Both the position numbers and the translations under genes were made by a program. From contig NZ_JAHZST010000013.1 in assembly GCF_019457885.1 (NCBI RefSeq), positions 1-64,000 of the forward strand: 64,000 nt of DNA. The letters run 5' to 3'. Source of the DNA: Shewanella nanhaiensis. GTDB taxonomy: Bacteria; Pseudomonadota; Gammaproteobacteria; Enterobacterales; Shewanellaceae. This document shows, piece by piece, positions 52,530 through 62,230 of the stretch. Position 1 is the stretch's first letter; each line of letters begins with the position of its first letter. The notes beneath the pieces were generated by a model. The model did no database searches and was not told the DNA's origin. It worked only from the letters and a program-made list of their open reading frames with translations.

Positions 52530-53324
52530 TTAGCTTTTTGAATTAAGCGTTATCACAGAAAAGAAGCCACCTTGAGGATCGCTAATTACACTAAAACGCC
52601 CCACCTCAGGTATATTGGTTGGAGGAACACAAATTTTGGCCCCTAGGCCTGTCGCCACCTCTACTGTTTTATCGCAATCCTCAACGGCAAAATAGAGCAT
52701 CCAATGGGCAGGCATCTCTCCCCACTCTTCGGTCATCTCCATCATACCGCCAAAGGGGACATCTTCGACCAGCCACTCAGTATAGGTAAAGTCTGGCATT
52801 GAATCTTGACGAGAATCCCACCCCAGTGAGGAGGTATAAAATGCCTTAGCATCCTGACTATCTCGGCTCGCCAGCTCCACCCAACATAAGCTGCCATCTT
52901 CACCGTTACGTTTAGCACCAATATGATCACCGGCTTGCCAAATAGCAAAACGAGCCCCTTCTGGATCGCTTAACAGAGCCATTCGCCCAGCCGTGCCTAC
53001 ATCATGAGGGCCTAACTCTAAGTTGCCACCATTTGAGATCACTGCAGCCACAGTCGCATCGACATTATCGACAGCAAAATAGACTGTCCAGGTAGTTGGT
53101 GCACCTTGCTCTGACATAGCTTCAGGCATCTGGTAAGCAGCACCAATATCTGAACACTCTCCCTCAACCTCAAGGGCAAGCATAGAGTAGACCCCATTGG
53201 GGATTGGCATATCTTGCACCTTCCAACCAAAGAGAGTGCTATAAAATTGTTTGCCGGCATGGGCGTCACGACTTGCAAGCTCAACCCAGCAAGGTTGCCC
53301 ATGAACGTATTGATTTACCTTCAT
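52530..53324 (-). CDS. two-domain VOC (glyoxalase-fold) protein
   Basis: Cytoplasmic protein of 264 residues made of two vicinal-oxygen-chelate domains (about 1-125 and 130-260). Each starts with the same pattern: GQPCWVELASRDAHAGKQFY and GSLCWVELASRDSQDAKAFY. Each ends with a SDPEGA / SDPQGG motif. The layout matches the Cfp30B-like VOC group of unknown function. I start at the ATG at 53324, with GAGGA 7 nt upstream; an in-frame ATG 54 codons earlier gives an unlikely hydrophobic tail. Convergent with cusA. No catalytic role can be assigned. Confidence 0.88.
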   Translation of the reverse strand: MKVNQYVHGQPCWVELASRDAHAGKQFYSTLFGWKVQDMPIPNGVYSMLALEVEGECSDIGAAYQMPEAMSEQGAPTTWTVYFAVDNVDATVAAVISNGGNLELGPHDVGTAGRMALLSDPEGARFAIWQAGDHIGAKRNGEDGSLCWVELASRDSQDAKAFYTSSLGWDSRQDSMPDFTYTEWLVEDVPFGGMMEMTEEWGEMPAHWMLYFAVEDCDKTVEVATGLGAKICVPPTNIPEVGRFSVISDPQGGFFSVITLNSKS

Positions 53325-53540
53325 TGCTCTATCCTCAACGAAATGGTTCCTGTCGTTATAAAATATGTGTGTTTTAATGTATTTAGTTAAGCTTGTTTTA
53401 GGTTTTCTGTCTATGCTAAATGAGATAAGGAAAATAATTCGCGATAGTGAACATATTAAAAGCAGGCTTAATGACAAACCTAACAATCTCTCTCACTTGC
53501 TAGATTTTAGATAAATTAGGTCTTGAACTGAGGATAGAGC

Positions 53541-53954
53541 ATGGCACTGACACAAAGGCAAATTCAGCTGGTTCAACACTCGTTTAGCTTAGTTGAACCT
53601 ATCTCTGAACAGGCTGCAGATCTTTTTTATGACTCACTGTTTAAGATAGATCCCTCTTTAAAGCCTCTGTTTAGGAACAACATCAAAGTGCAGGGGCGTA
53701 AACTCATCGCCATGTTAAAAGCCGCCGTTGATGGCTTAGATGATCTCAACACTTTAGTCCCGGTTCTGCAACAGCTTGCTCAGCGACATAACGCTTATGG
53801 GGTCAAAAAGAGTCATTTTACTCCTGTGGGTAATGCGCTGCTTTACACCCTAAAAACAGGATTAGGCAACGAATACACAGATGAAGTTAGGCAGGCATGG
53901 ATCATAGTAATACATATTGTTGCGGATACCATGAAACCTGAAATAGAAAACTAA
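53541..53954 (+). CDS. single-domain globin
   Basis: Heme protein of 137 residues with the fold of the flavohemoglobin/Vitreoscilla-type globin domain. His83 in LAQRHNAYGVK is the proximal (F8) ligand, and Phe44 (LKPLFRNN) is at CD1. No reductase domain follows, so it is a free globin that may bind O2 or NO. GAGGA lies in front of the ATG. It precedes a membrane diguanylate cyclase on the same strand by 234 bp; a functional link is only suggested by neighbourhood. Confidence 0.9.
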   Translation: MALTQRQIQLVQHSFSLVEPISEQAADLFYDSLFKIDPSLKPLFRNNIKVQGRKLIAMLKAAVDGLDDLNTLVPVLQQLAQRHNAYGVKKSHFTPVGNALLYTLKTGLGNEYTDEVRQAWIIVIHIVADTMKPEIEN

Positions 53955-54188
53955 AAACTAAACATTAAAAACTAGGCTCACATTTTCCCCCAAGCTCAAT
54001 CACAAGCAGTCTCGAGCGATAAAAACGTACCCAAATCATCAAATTCTGTATATGGTATTGCATCAGGTAACCTACTTTTTAACTAAGGTTACATCTAAAT
54101 TAAACTCTAATTCGGCGTCGATTTTCGGTTGCTAGATAACTTCCCTAACAGAGTCATCTATTAGCCAGATTAATTATTGAGGTTTGTT

Positions 54189-55385
54189 TTGTCGGCTTTT
54201 TACCACAGATGTCGTTTCCTATTTCTGCCACTTCTTGTCACTGGCCTGTCGCTGGCTATCTTTCAATTTTCTCAACCTCGCTTAAATGCTTGGCAAGAAA
54301 CAATAACGCTCCTCCCTTTTTGGCTGCTATCCATTAGCATAGTAATAGCGATTCAGTTTAACCGTAGCCGTTTAGCCTACCTTGCAGCTCTATTGCTGGC
54401 CTATTACCTATTTACCAGCTCCGCTCAATTTACTATTGAGGGGCTAAATGACTATTCAGAGCAGCTTCTACTTGGCGGCGTTTTCACTATCACTTGGTTT
54501 GCTTTCATTAAGGATAGAGGCCTCTTATCTCCTCATAGTCTGATACGTACTTTAGGCATTATACTCAGCTTCAGCGCTGCATTTGGCTGGCAGTGGGCCA
54601 ATGCATATTTCAATAATGATTTTAAACTCTACCTCCCCGAATTTTTCACTATGGAGATCCGCACATTAATCTTACTCTCCCTATGTGTGCTACTGGTATT
54701 TCTGCGCGGGCTTTGGTTATCAAATCTCGTCAGTACCGCTATCGTCATAACCTTGATCCTATGGGGAGTGAACTTTTTACTGCCGAACTATCTCCCAAGT
54801 GCTGTATCTCTCTCAATGTTGGCCATCATCTATCTGCTAACAGTATTGGCCGACTCCTATTTTCTAGCCTACCGTGATGAGTTAACAGGCTTAGCCTCTC
54901 GGCGAGCACTCTATAATCTGGTGCTCTCTTTAGGGCGAAAATACTCAGTTGCCATGCTGGATATCGATCACTTTAAAAAGTTTAACGACACCTATGGTCA
55001 TGATGTTGGCGATCAAGTATTGAAGTTAGTCGCTAGTAAGATTGCAGAGGTAACTGGAGGGGGTAAGGCGTTTAGGTATGGCGGCGAGGAGTTCACGATT
55101 GTTTTCTCCCGCAAAGATCTCTCATCGGTACTGCCCCACCTAGAGGAGGTGCGCAAAGAGATAGAGGAGTATGACATCGTACTGCGAGATGAGAAGCGTA
55201 AGAAACAAACAAAGGCCAAACGCAATAAAGCTCAAGAAAGCAACAGCAAACGAGTCGTTAATGTCACCATCTCCATCGGAGTAGCCGACCATCAACATCG
55301 TGAAAGTTTCGAGCAAACGATGAAAAATGCCGATCTGGCCCTCTATCGTGCAAAGAAGAAAGGGCGTAATCAACTATCGAAATAA
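54189..55385 (+). CDS. membrane-bound diguanylate cyclase
   Basis: GGDEF protein of 398 residues from a TTG at 54189 with GAGG 6-9 nt upstream (an earlier in-frame TTG at 54177 overlaps that site). The N-terminal 220 residues contain about seven hydrophobic segments forming a membrane sensor of unknown type. The catalytic domain follows: DELTGLASRRALYN, LDIDHFKKFNDTYGHDVGD and the active motif RYGGEEF. No RxxD inhibitory site precedes it (EVTGGGKA). A Lys-rich insert (KRKKQTKAKRNKAQ) lies before VTISIGVA. It should make c-di-GMP. Confidence 0.92.
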   Translation: MSAFYHRCRFLFLPLLVTGLSLAIFQFSQPRLNAWQETITLLPFWLLSISIVIAIQFNRSRLAYLAALLLAYYLFTSSAQFTIEGLNDYSEQLLLGGVFTITWFAFIKDRGLLSPHSLIRTLGIILSFSAAFGWQWANAYFNNDFKLYLPEFFTMEIRTLILLSLCVLLVFLRGLWLSNLVSTAIVITLILWGVNFLLPNYLPSAVSLSMLAIIYLLTVLADSYFLAYRDELTGLASRRALYNLVLSLGRKYSVAMLDIDHFKKFNDTYGHDVGDQVLKLVASKIAEVTGGGKAFRYGGEEFTIVFSRKDLSSVLPHLEEVRKEIEEYDIVLRDEKRKKQTKAKRNKAQESNSKRVVNVTISIGVADHQHRESFEQTMKNADLALYRAKKKGRNQLSK

Positions 55386-55404
55386 CCCTCAACAAACACC
55401 AACA

Positions 55405-55437
55405 AAAAGCCCAACCCTGCGGTCTTAAGGTTGGGCT
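55405..55437 (-). terminator. terminator of the HlyD/DUF3302 operon
   Basis: AGCCCAACC (55408-55416) and GGTTGGGCT (55429-55437) form a 9-bp stem with a 12-nt loop. The minus strand continues with TTTTGTTGG. It lies just past the HlyD-family gene stop and faces the cyclase gene. Confidence 0.8.
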
Positions 55438-55442
55438 ATATC

Positions 55443-56663
55443 TTAGATTGAATAAAAGTAGTATATCTGTGACTTCATTCGGATAATAATGCCGCGGATC
55501 ACATCGAGAAAACTCAGCAGTGCAGTTGGCTTCTCTGCTGATATCCAAGCTAACCCAACAGCACCAACGGGAAGATCATACTCCCCCTCCTCCAACTTCA
55601 ACCGGACAAAGTGATGTTTATTATTAAGGTTCTGTCCCGTCGTTTGGCGTACATTATCATCACGAGCTAACAAGCTTCCCTGAGCTTCACCTGTTGCCTC
55701 GACAATTCCTTCAACTTGAGCACGAAACACCTTACCGGGATAAACAGCAGAGGCGAACTCTGCACTTTGGCCTACTTTGACATTACGTATCGCCTGATGA
55801 TTAACCCGCATCAAGACATACTTCTCATCTGTGTACATCGCAATACGTGGAGCAAGGCCGACAAACTGCCCCTCTCGCATAATAAAGTTAGTCAAATACC
55901 CATCTGCTGGGGCATAAACCTTAGTGCTGTCCAGATCCCATTGTGCCTTTGCTAATGTTTCAGCTTGGCTAGCGAGATCCGATTGGCGACTGGCAACGGC
56001 TAGGTGCGCCTTCTCAATCTCAAGTCCCGCTTTATGCTCTGCAAACGTCGCTTTTTCAACACTGGCAAGATAACTTGCTAGCTGAGATTGAGCTAAAGCG
56101 ACAGCAGTTTGTTGCTCGTCCAGCTGGCTCTTAGTGATAGTATCTGGCACAACTCTATTCTGCTCAACATAGCGAGTCAGGGTTTTCTCCTTCCAGCTAA
56201 GATCTTTCTGTGCAGCCAAAACCTGGCTCTGGCTAATCTTAGTATCAGCCAAGACACTCTGATGCTGCTTCATAGCAAGCTTCACATCTTCATTGGCAAG
56301 CTTTAATGCAACCTCAGCGGCATTGAGATCCACCTTGGCCTTATTTAACGCAATTTGATAGGGCTCATCATCAAGCTCGTACACAAGCTGCCCCTTCTCA
56401 ATACGTTGATTCGGCTCGACATAGATATGTTTGACTGAGCCTTTAATCTGAGTCGATGCGGGACGCAGTTGAATATGGGGAGATTGAACCAGTGAACCAC
56501 CTGAGAGATCCATGGGGGTAAAGTTAAGTAGGCCGACCCAAACAAATAGCAACCAACCTCCACCACCGATATAGGCAAACGCCTTAGAAAATTTATTCCA
56601 CGGCATCCCAACTAAACGAAGTAGGTAGATAAATAGAGCCCAAACAGCCAAACCTTCAAGCAT
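55443..56663 (-). CDS. HlyD-family secretion adaptor (YibH/YiaV-like)
   Basis: Membrane-fusion-type protein of 406 residues. Two hydrophobic segments near the N-terminus (LAVWALFIYLLRLVG and AYIGGGGWLLFVWVGLL), then a biotinyl-lipoyl-like half (GSVKHIYVEPNQRIEKGQ), a long coiled coil (about 105-225) and the second half with beta-barrel (DGYLTNFIMREGQFVGL). The C-terminus RGIIIRMKSQIYYFYSI resembles the end of E. coli YiaV. It overlaps the DUF3302-like gene upstream by 8 nt. No ABC or MFS transporter lies next to it. Export substrate unknown. Confidence 0.88.
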   Translation of the reverse strand: MLEGLAVWALFIYLLRLVGMPWNKFSKAFAYIGGGGWLLFVWVGLLNFTPMDLSGGSLVQSPHIQLRPASTQIKGSVKHIYVEPNQRIEKGQLVYELDDEPYQIALNKAKVDLNAAEVALKLANEDVKLAMKQHQSVLADTKISQSQVLAAQKDLSWKEKTLTRYVEQNRVVPDTITKSQLDEQQTAVALAQSQLASYLASVEKATFAEHKAGLEIEKAHLAVASRQSDLASQAETLAKAQWDLDSTKVYAPADGYLTNFIMREGQFVGLAPRIAMYTDEKYVLMRVNHQAIRNVKVGQSAEFASAVYPGKVFRAQVEGIVEATGEAQGSLLARDDNVRQTTGQNLNNKHHFVRLKLEEGEYDLPVGAVGLAWISAEKPTALLSFLDVIRGIIIRMKSQIYYFYSI

Positions 56664-57015
56664 TGTTCACAACCTCTCTATCTGACTGAGGAGTTTCTAC
56701 CACTTGCTGTTTTAAGTTTTCCGGTTGTTCATGCCAGATATCTCTTAACTTTCTTAGTGCTTTCTCACCATCGACAAACGCAACGAATACGGCTAACACC
56801 CACACCCAATGCCACACAAACCCAATCCATGTGAGCGCAGTAATGAGTCCTATTTGATGGTGCTCCTCTTTGTGCGCCTTATTGATAGGCATCTCATGTA
56901 TCTTCCAAAAACCGACAGCAACAGCAGAGACTGTGGCGACCATCACAACCAAGGCAACAACATGGAGCGCAGTATCAGCGCCCGTATCGACAAACGGCAT
57001 ACCGAGTAAACTCAT
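56656..57015 (-). CDS. DUF3302-like (YibI/YiaW) small membrane protein
   Basis: Membrane protein of 119 residues from the ATG at 57015, which has GGAGG about 10 nt upstream. An earlier in-frame ATG (57066) lies before that site. Two hydrophobic segments (LHVVALVVMVATVSAVAVGF and the WIGFVWHWVWVLAVFVAFV segment) with the loop IHEMPINKAHKEEHHQ between them fit the DUF3302 family, whose members are coupled to YibH/YiaV-type HlyD proteins. The 8-nt overlap with the HlyD gene repeats this pairing. The family call is moderate. Confidence 0.78.
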   Translation of the reverse strand: MSLLGMPFVDTGADTALHVVALVVMVATVSAVAVGFWKIHEMPINKAHKEEHHQIGLITALTWIGFVWHWVWVLAVFVAFVDGEKALRKLRDIWHEQPENLKQQVVETPQSDREVVNNA

Positions 57016-57150
57016 GTAGAATGGCCTCCTATAAACTAAAAAGTATATTGTCTGGCCTTTATCCATATACGAGCAATAGATACAGGCTAATCATATCAAT
57101 TTTGCGTCATTAATGATTTAATTAGCCCTCAACTAGCGAATCAAAACCCT

Positions 57151-58170
57151 ATGAAATTTAACACTTCATTTATTCGAGTTTGTTATTTAAAGCCTGTATT
57201 TGATGGTATGGAGCAGATATTTGGGATCGGTTATCAAGATCTACATATTCCAGAAGCACTTATGCAGGAACCTATGGCCCTAATCCCATTTACTCAAGTC
57301 GGCCACTGGTTAACTCAGCTTGCAGAGCTTAGCCAAGACCCTTGCTATATGGTTAAACTCAGCGAGTATCTGCATTTTAATAGGTTAGAGATCAGTGGAA
57401 TTGATCCACTCGCCACTCCAGATGTGGCGATGAGCATACGCAGGATCAATTACGGAGTCGTCAGTCTACACTCCGGAGCCAGTTACTATGTCAGCCAATC
57501 GGCTAAGATCATGAAATGGTGTTATAAAAATCCCTACGTCTTCAAGCAACAAAAGAGTCTGGACTCCCTCAGGGTGGCTATCACCTTACTCAATGCTCAG
57601 CGACACTTTCTAGGCAAAGATTATCGGCCAATTCGGGTACAACTCAGTGGTTCAGCAATAGGTCATGAACAAGTGTCAAAGCTATTTGGCTCTCCGGTAG
57701 TTTGGAATGCAGCGCAAACAGAGATCTGGTTTGATATTGAGGAGATGGTTCACTCAGTGATCCCAGCTCAGGAATTTAATGCTCCCGTCACCTTACCAAG
57801 ATCCCTGTTTGAGAAATACCTCAACATGCCTCAACCCCATGACGCACCTAAAGTGCTATTTGAGATGATCAACTACTCACGTTTTTATGGTCTACCAAAG
57901 GTAAAAGCAGTCGCTAAGCTTTTTAATATCTCCGAACAGCAGCTACAACGACGTTTACAGCATTTAGGTCTCACCTTCTCGACTATAAGTAACTATATTC
58001 TAAGTAATCAGGCAATTAAATATATGCTGGACGGTAAAGAGGTAGAGGAGATTGCCAGTTTGTTAGGTTATGCTAATCAACAGAGTTTTAGCCGAGCTTT
58101 TAAGCGATTGAGAAGGTGTACTCCACAGCAATACCTAGATAAGTTAAACCAGCAAACCATACAGAAATAA
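57151..58170 (+). CDS. AraC-family transcriptional regulator
   Basis: Regulator of 339 residues. The N-terminal half (about 20-210) is the Arabinose_bd-like ligand/dimer domain of the OruR/ArgR-type AraC group (HWLTQLAELSQDPCYMVKLS). The C-terminal 100 residues carry two helix-turn-helices: VKAVAKLFNISEQQLQRRL and VEEIASLLGYANQQSFSRAF. It is divergent from the HlyD/DUF3302 operon, with 135 bp between, so it probably regulates that operon in response to a small molecule (inference). Confidence 0.92.
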   Translation: MKFNTSFIRVCYLKPVFDGMEQIFGIGYQDLHIPEALMQEPMALIPFTQVGHWLTQLAELSQDPCYMVKLSEYLHFNRLEISGIDPLATPDVAMSIRRINYGVVSLHSGASYYVSQSAKIMKWCYKNPYVFKQQKSLDSLRVAITLLNAQRHFLGKDYRPIRVQLSGSAIGHEQVSKLFGSPVVWNAAQTEIWFDIEEMVHSVIPAQEFNAPVTLPRSLFEKYLNMPQPHDAPKVLFEMINYSRFYGLPKVKAVAKLFNISEQQLQRRLQHLGLTFSTISNYILSNQAIKYMLDGKEVEEIASLLGYANQQSFSRAFKRLRRCTPQQYLDKLNQQTIQK

Positions 58171-58195
58171 AAAAGCCCTCAATAATGAGGGCTCC
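58170..58195 (-). terminator. terminator between the AraC gene and mtr
   Basis: AGCCCTCA (58174-58181) and TGAGGGCT (58186-58193) form a perfect 8-bp stem with a 4-nt loop. The minus strand continues TTTTTATT, so it mainly serves mtr; the plus-strand tail is weak. Confidence 0.8.
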
Positions 58196-58223
58196 AAATT
58201 AAGGCTTAAGGTTAAACTTGGTA

Positions 58224-59480
58224 TTAGCCGTACACAGGAAGTAGATCCGCCATAGCCAAAAGATGACAAGCTCCGGTAATAACACCAAACAACATCACGA
58301 TGACAATCACCGCATTACCGCCAGGTACTTTAAAACCGGTCGAATTAGGAAACTTCTTTCTAATCTTGTACACCATCATAGCTGGAACAACCGCAGTCCA
58401 AACTGTTGCCGCAAGTGCAGCAAAACCTATGGCAACCAAGAATCCATTCGGAAAAAGTAGCCCAAGCACAGTTGGCGGTAGAAAGGTCACCGCAGCCGTT
58501 TTAAAACGTCCACCTCTCGATTCATCGAAGCCAAAAAGATCGGCTAGAAAATCAAACAAACCTAAGGTAACCCCTAGGAATGAAGAAGCAACGGCTAGGT
58601 TTGCAAAAATCGTTAACATGGTAGTTAACCAGCTACTGCTCATCACATCAGATAGAGCCGCAACCAGAACCCCCATATTGCCGCCTTGGGCGATAATATT
58701 AACGAAGTCACCTCGAGCAATATTCCCCATGGTAGCCACTAACCAGCAAACATAGATAACAAATGCGATCAGGGTACCTATCAGTATCGCCTTGATGATA
58801 GTATTAGGCTTTTTGCCGTAATATTTGACCAGACTCGGTACATTACCGTGATAGCCAAAGCTCACAAGACCAAAGGGCAATGCTGCTAGCATGTAGGGTA
58901 GATAAGTGTCCTCCCCATTAGGTGCAAACAGCTTCACTGTATCGATATCGATCAACAGATCGCCGATTGCAAGGAAGAAGGTGATGATCATACCGCCGAG
59001 CATGATCGTGGTGATCCTATCCACAGCCTTAGTGCTGATAAAAACAATAAACGCCAAACCTAATGCGAAAACTAAACCAGCAAGACTCTGAGGCAGCTCG
59101 ATACCTGACACTTGCAGGCTGTGGTTAACGACAGAGCCACCGCCACTGATATAGGCGTAGGCTAAGATATAGAGAACAAAGGCGATAGATAAACCGTTCA
59201 CTATTCGCCAAAACTGGCCTAAAGTTTCACGCGTCAAGGTATCGAAACTCGAGCCTGGCTCAAAATGAAGGTTAGTTTCAAGTAGTAGTAAGCCGGAAAC
59301 CAGCATACAGAACCAGACACCTAACATCATTAGAATTGAATAGCTAAACCACATACCTGCGCCGACAACTGGCAGGGAAAACATTCCTGCACCAACCGCT
59401 GTACCCGCAACTATCATCGCTCCGCCAAGCAGAGACTTGCCCGCAGCCTTATCTTTGGCTGCATTCATATGATTGGCCAT
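58224..59480 (-). CDS. mtr: tryptophan-specific permease Mtr (HAAAP family)
   Basis: Inner-membrane proton-coupled aromatic amino acid transporter of 418 residues with 11 hydrophobic segments. It resembles E. coli Mtr rather than TyrP: SLLGGAMIVAGTAVGAGMFS, GSSFDTLTRETLG, FGYHGNVPSLVKYYGK, NLAVASSFLGVTLGLFDFLA and the C-terminal LLPVYG. It is a single gene ended by the 58170 hairpin. No TrpR-like operator is evident in the short upstream region. The subgroup call rests on recalled sequence likeness. Confidence 0.9.
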   Translation of the reverse strand: MANHMNAAKDKAAGKSLLGGAMIVAGTAVGAGMFSLPVVGAGMWFSYSILMMLGVWFCMLVSGLLLLETNLHFEPGSSFDTLTRETLGQFWRIVNGLSIAFVLYILAYAYISGGGSVVNHSLQVSGIELPQSLAGLVFALGLAFIVFISTKAVDRITTIMLGGMIITFFLAIGDLLIDIDTVKLFAPNGEDTYLPYMLAALPFGLVSFGYHGNVPSLVKYYGKKPNTIIKAILIGTLIAFVIYVCWLVATMGNIARGDFVNIIAQGGNMGVLVAALSDVMSSSWLTTMLTIFANLAVASSFLGVTLGLFDFLADLFGFDESRGGRFKTAAVTFLPPTVLGLLFPNGFLVAIGFAALAATVWTAVVPAMMVYKIRKKFPNSTGFKVPGGNAVIVIVMLFGVITGACHLLAMADLLPVYG

Positions 59481-59587
59481 ATAACCCTATCTCTCCAAAT
59501 CTAAACTATGGCCAATGATTGCCAATTTAATAAAACCGCTTTCAAGATGATGAGGCCGATTTACAGCCCCATACTCACTGTTAATTC

Positions 59588-62011
59588 TCAAGCAGAGCGC
59601 TCCGCAGCAACACTATCGACTATGGTCTGCCTAACAGAAGACCTTAATAAGCCATTGGCTGACGCACGAACTCTCTCAACGTCGGCTTTATTACCGTTAT
59701 CTTTGAGGTAACCAAGATCTTTAAGCTTCACACTCAAGGTTCTATAGAGGTTCTTATCATAGAACTCAGGTGCGGTGATACCATGAAGGGCACCTAAACG
59801 CTTCGCCAGTTTATGACTTTCGGCCTCGAGATCTGAACGCTCCATCTCTGGAAAATCAGCTAACAGATTAAAGATGATGGCGTAACGCTGCAACGTCTCA
59901 CTCACAGTGCCAGCAAGCAGTAACAGCTGATTAATACTGGTTTCAACCACACTGAAACCAGTATCTTCACGGATCAACTGCTGCTCAATAAACAGATCTA
60001 ATATCTGCTCGACTAACTTATCGGTATCTTCAACCCCCATAAACAGTTCAGCTTCAAGCAGAGGATAGAAATCGGCGATGATCGCTTTGATCTCATCTCT
60101 GGTGATCCGCTCATGTTGAGTCAAACAGCTAGCAACCAGTGAAGGAATAATCATTAAATGAATAATGTTATTACGGTAATAGGTCATAGCAATGGAGATA
60201 CTCTCATCAATGGAGACGATATCGCCAAGTGGATCGCTATCTAGCTGTAGCTTTTTCAGCTCTAAACCTTGAGTAACTAGTTGCTTACCGTCACCTTCTA
60301 CTACAGATGTGTATGAGGTATAAGGCAGATCTTTTAGCAACTTAAGATAGAGATCTAGCTGCTTCTCAAGCTGAGTTCTCTCAAGGGCATTTTGCTCAGA
60401 TGCCAACAGAACTAAGCTAGTCAGGGTGACTGAACTCACCGCCGCAGCGTCATTGATATTGGTCATAACTTGATTTGCTAGGGTGTTAACCACAGGGGTC
60501 AACCAAGTTGGTTTCTGCTCAGGATCGCTCGCGATCTCCTCACGCCAATCAGGCACCTGCTCATTTAGAAAACTATGCAAGGTGATAGGTTTACCAAAGT
60601 TCACATAACCTTGACCAAAGTTTCCTAGCTTACGCAAAGCACCAAAAACCTGCCAAACCGACTCTTTCTTTTTCTTCTTACCGCTTAATTCTTTATGGTA
60701 AGTCGCCACTTCCATCACATGATCATAACCAAGGTAGACAGGAACCAGCGTTACTGGGCGCTCCATTCCACGTAGTACACTGTTAAGTGTCATCGCGATC
60801 ATACCGGTTTTAGGTGCCAATAGGCGTCCGGTTCTTGAACGTCCACCTTCGGTGAAGTACTCAACCGAGTAACCTTTAGTGAAAAGTTGATCCAGATATT
60901 CGCGGAAAACTGCTGTATACAGTTTATTACCTCTGAAACTACGGCGGATAAAGAAGGCACCACCGCGACGGAACATAGGGCCCGCTGGCCAGAAATTCAG
61001 GTTGATCCCCGCTGCAATGTGAGGCGGAACCATGCCTTGGTAATAAAGAATATAGGAGAGCAGCAGATAATCCATATGGCTTCTGTGGCAAGGCACATAG
61101 ATGATCTCATGGCCATCATGGTGTAGCTGGCGGATCTGTTCAGCTCCCTTAATATTGATACCTTTGTAGAGCTTATTCCACAACCAAGTAAGGAAACGTT
61201 CGGCAATACGCACTAAGCTATCGGAATAATCCGCAGCAATCTCATCGAGATATTCCATCGCCTTCGCTCTGGCTTCAACCTCTGAAATCTTCTTGCTGGT
61301 TGCCTCTTCCTGAATCGCTTTTCTTAAGCTTTCTGAGTTAATCAAGGCATGAAAAAGCGCCTGTCTCTTAGGTAAAACTGGACCTGTCATCACCTTTCGC
61401 TGACGACTAAAGTGCACTCGGGCTACGCGGGCAAGTTTATGCGCAATACGCTTATCGGTGCCATGCTCATCGGCCATATAACGTATCGAGACCGAATTAG
61501 AGAATTGGACAAAGTTATGTCGACCTAAAAATAGAATCATCAAACACTTACGCAACCAGGTGGGGTTCTCACGCTCAAGCACAGCGGCTTTCATCGTGTC
61601 ATCCTCTTTACCTGGCGTTCTCCCCCAATAGAGACTCACAGGGACCAGTTGAATATCGAGCTCAGGGCTCTCTTTATGTGCCTTTAGCAGATCCATAAAG
61701 CTGCTCAGGAAGAACTCATTACTCTCCCTTTTCCCCATAAGAGGCTTTGCCCCTTCTAGGCATACCACTCTGGGCGTTGACCGCCCTTCAACCTCTAATG
61801 ACTCATAAGGGCTAGGTAAACCAAGCTCCCCTGTGATCTCACTAAGAGCTGCAATGTCACTGAGAGATTCAGTCTTCATCACATAAACGAGCGGTTTTTC
61901 AGGGTCTAAATTGAGATCCTTAAAGGGTTCTTGTGGCACAACAATAGTATGCACCAACTTTTTCTGAAGCCAGCGCAGTGATTTAAACCAAAGGGAGTCT
62001 TGTTTGGACAT
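59588..62011 (-). CDS. plsB: glycerol-3-phosphate 1-O-acyltransferase PlsB
   Basis: Membrane-associated acyltransferase of 807 residues, first step of phospholipid synthesis. The catalytic HX4D motif is CHRSHMDYLLL (near residue 308), followed by the GAFFIRRSFRGNKLY block, the substrate-binding EGGRSRTGRLLAPKTGM block, and VTLVPVYLGYDHVME. Length and order match the E. coli enzyme. It is divergent from lexA over 219 bp that include the SOS boxes. Confidence 0.97.
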   Translation of the reverse strand: MSKQDSLWFKSLRWLQKKLVHTIVVPQEPFKDLNLDPEKPLVYVMKTESLSDIAALSEITGELGLPSPYESLEVEGRSTPRVVCLEGAKPLMGKRESNEFFLSSFMDLLKAHKESPELDIQLVPVSLYWGRTPGKEDDTMKAAVLERENPTWLRKCLMILFLGRHNFVQFSNSVSIRYMADEHGTDKRIAHKLARVARVHFSRQRKVMTGPVLPKRQALFHALINSESLRKAIQEEATSKKISEVEARAKAMEYLDEIAADYSDSLVRIAERFLTWLWNKLYKGINIKGAEQIRQLHHDGHEIIYVPCHRSHMDYLLLSYILYYQGMVPPHIAAGINLNFWPAGPMFRRGGAFFIRRSFRGNKLYTAVFREYLDQLFTKGYSVEYFTEGGRSRTGRLLAPKTGMIAMTLNSVLRGMERPVTLVPVYLGYDHVMEVATYHKELSGKKKKKESVWQVFGALRKLGNFGQGYVNFGKPITLHSFLNEQVPDWREEIASDPEQKPTWLTPVVNTLANQVMTNINDAAAVSSVTLTSLVLLASEQNALERTQLEKQLDLYLKLLKDLPYTSYTSVVEGDGKQLVTQGLELKKLQLDSDPLGDIVSIDESISIAMTYYRNNIIHLMIIPSLVASCLTQHERITRDEIKAIIADFYPLLEAELFMGVEDTDKLVEQILDLFIEQQLIREDTGFSVVETSINQLLLLAGTVSETLQRYAIIFNLLADFPEMERSDLEAESHKLAKRLGALHGITAPEFYDKNLYRTLSVKLKDLGYLKDNGNKADVERVRASANGLLRSSVRQTIVDSVAAERSA

Positions 62012-62170
62012 TATTCTTATGCAGTGTGTTTAATTTAATAACTGCATAGAGTACCAGATTTTGGATAATTCCACCAAATTAGCTCAGGCCTTAGATAAGC
62101 GCACATATCCGAGTTAAAATCTGACCTTAAATAATACAGATAAGAAAAACAGATAAAACTTGGTTAATAC

Positions 62171-62198
62171 TTGCACTGGTCAAAATACTGTATATACT
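62171..62198 (+). promoter_or_regulatory. lexA promoter
   Basis: TTGCAC (62171-62176) and TATACT (62193-62198) are spaced by 16 bp. The -10 box lies inside the first LexA box, so repressor binding would block RNA polymerase. Confidence 0.7.
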
Positions 62199-62203
62199 GA
62201 CAG
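62188..62203 (+). promoter_or_regulatory. LexA (SOS) box 1
   Basis: CTGTATATACTGACAG fits CTGT-N8-ACAG exactly and overlaps the -10 box of lexA. Confidence 0.92.
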
Positions 62204-62206
62204 TTA

Positions 62207-62222
62207 CTGTATAGAAAGACAG
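62207..62222 (+). promoter_or_regulatory. LexA (SOS) box 2
   Basis: CTGTATAGAAAGACAG fits CTGT-N8-ACAG exactly, 3 bp after box 1. Tandem boxes are typical of lexA autoregulation. Confidence 0.92.
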
Positions 62223-62230
62223 GATTGATA

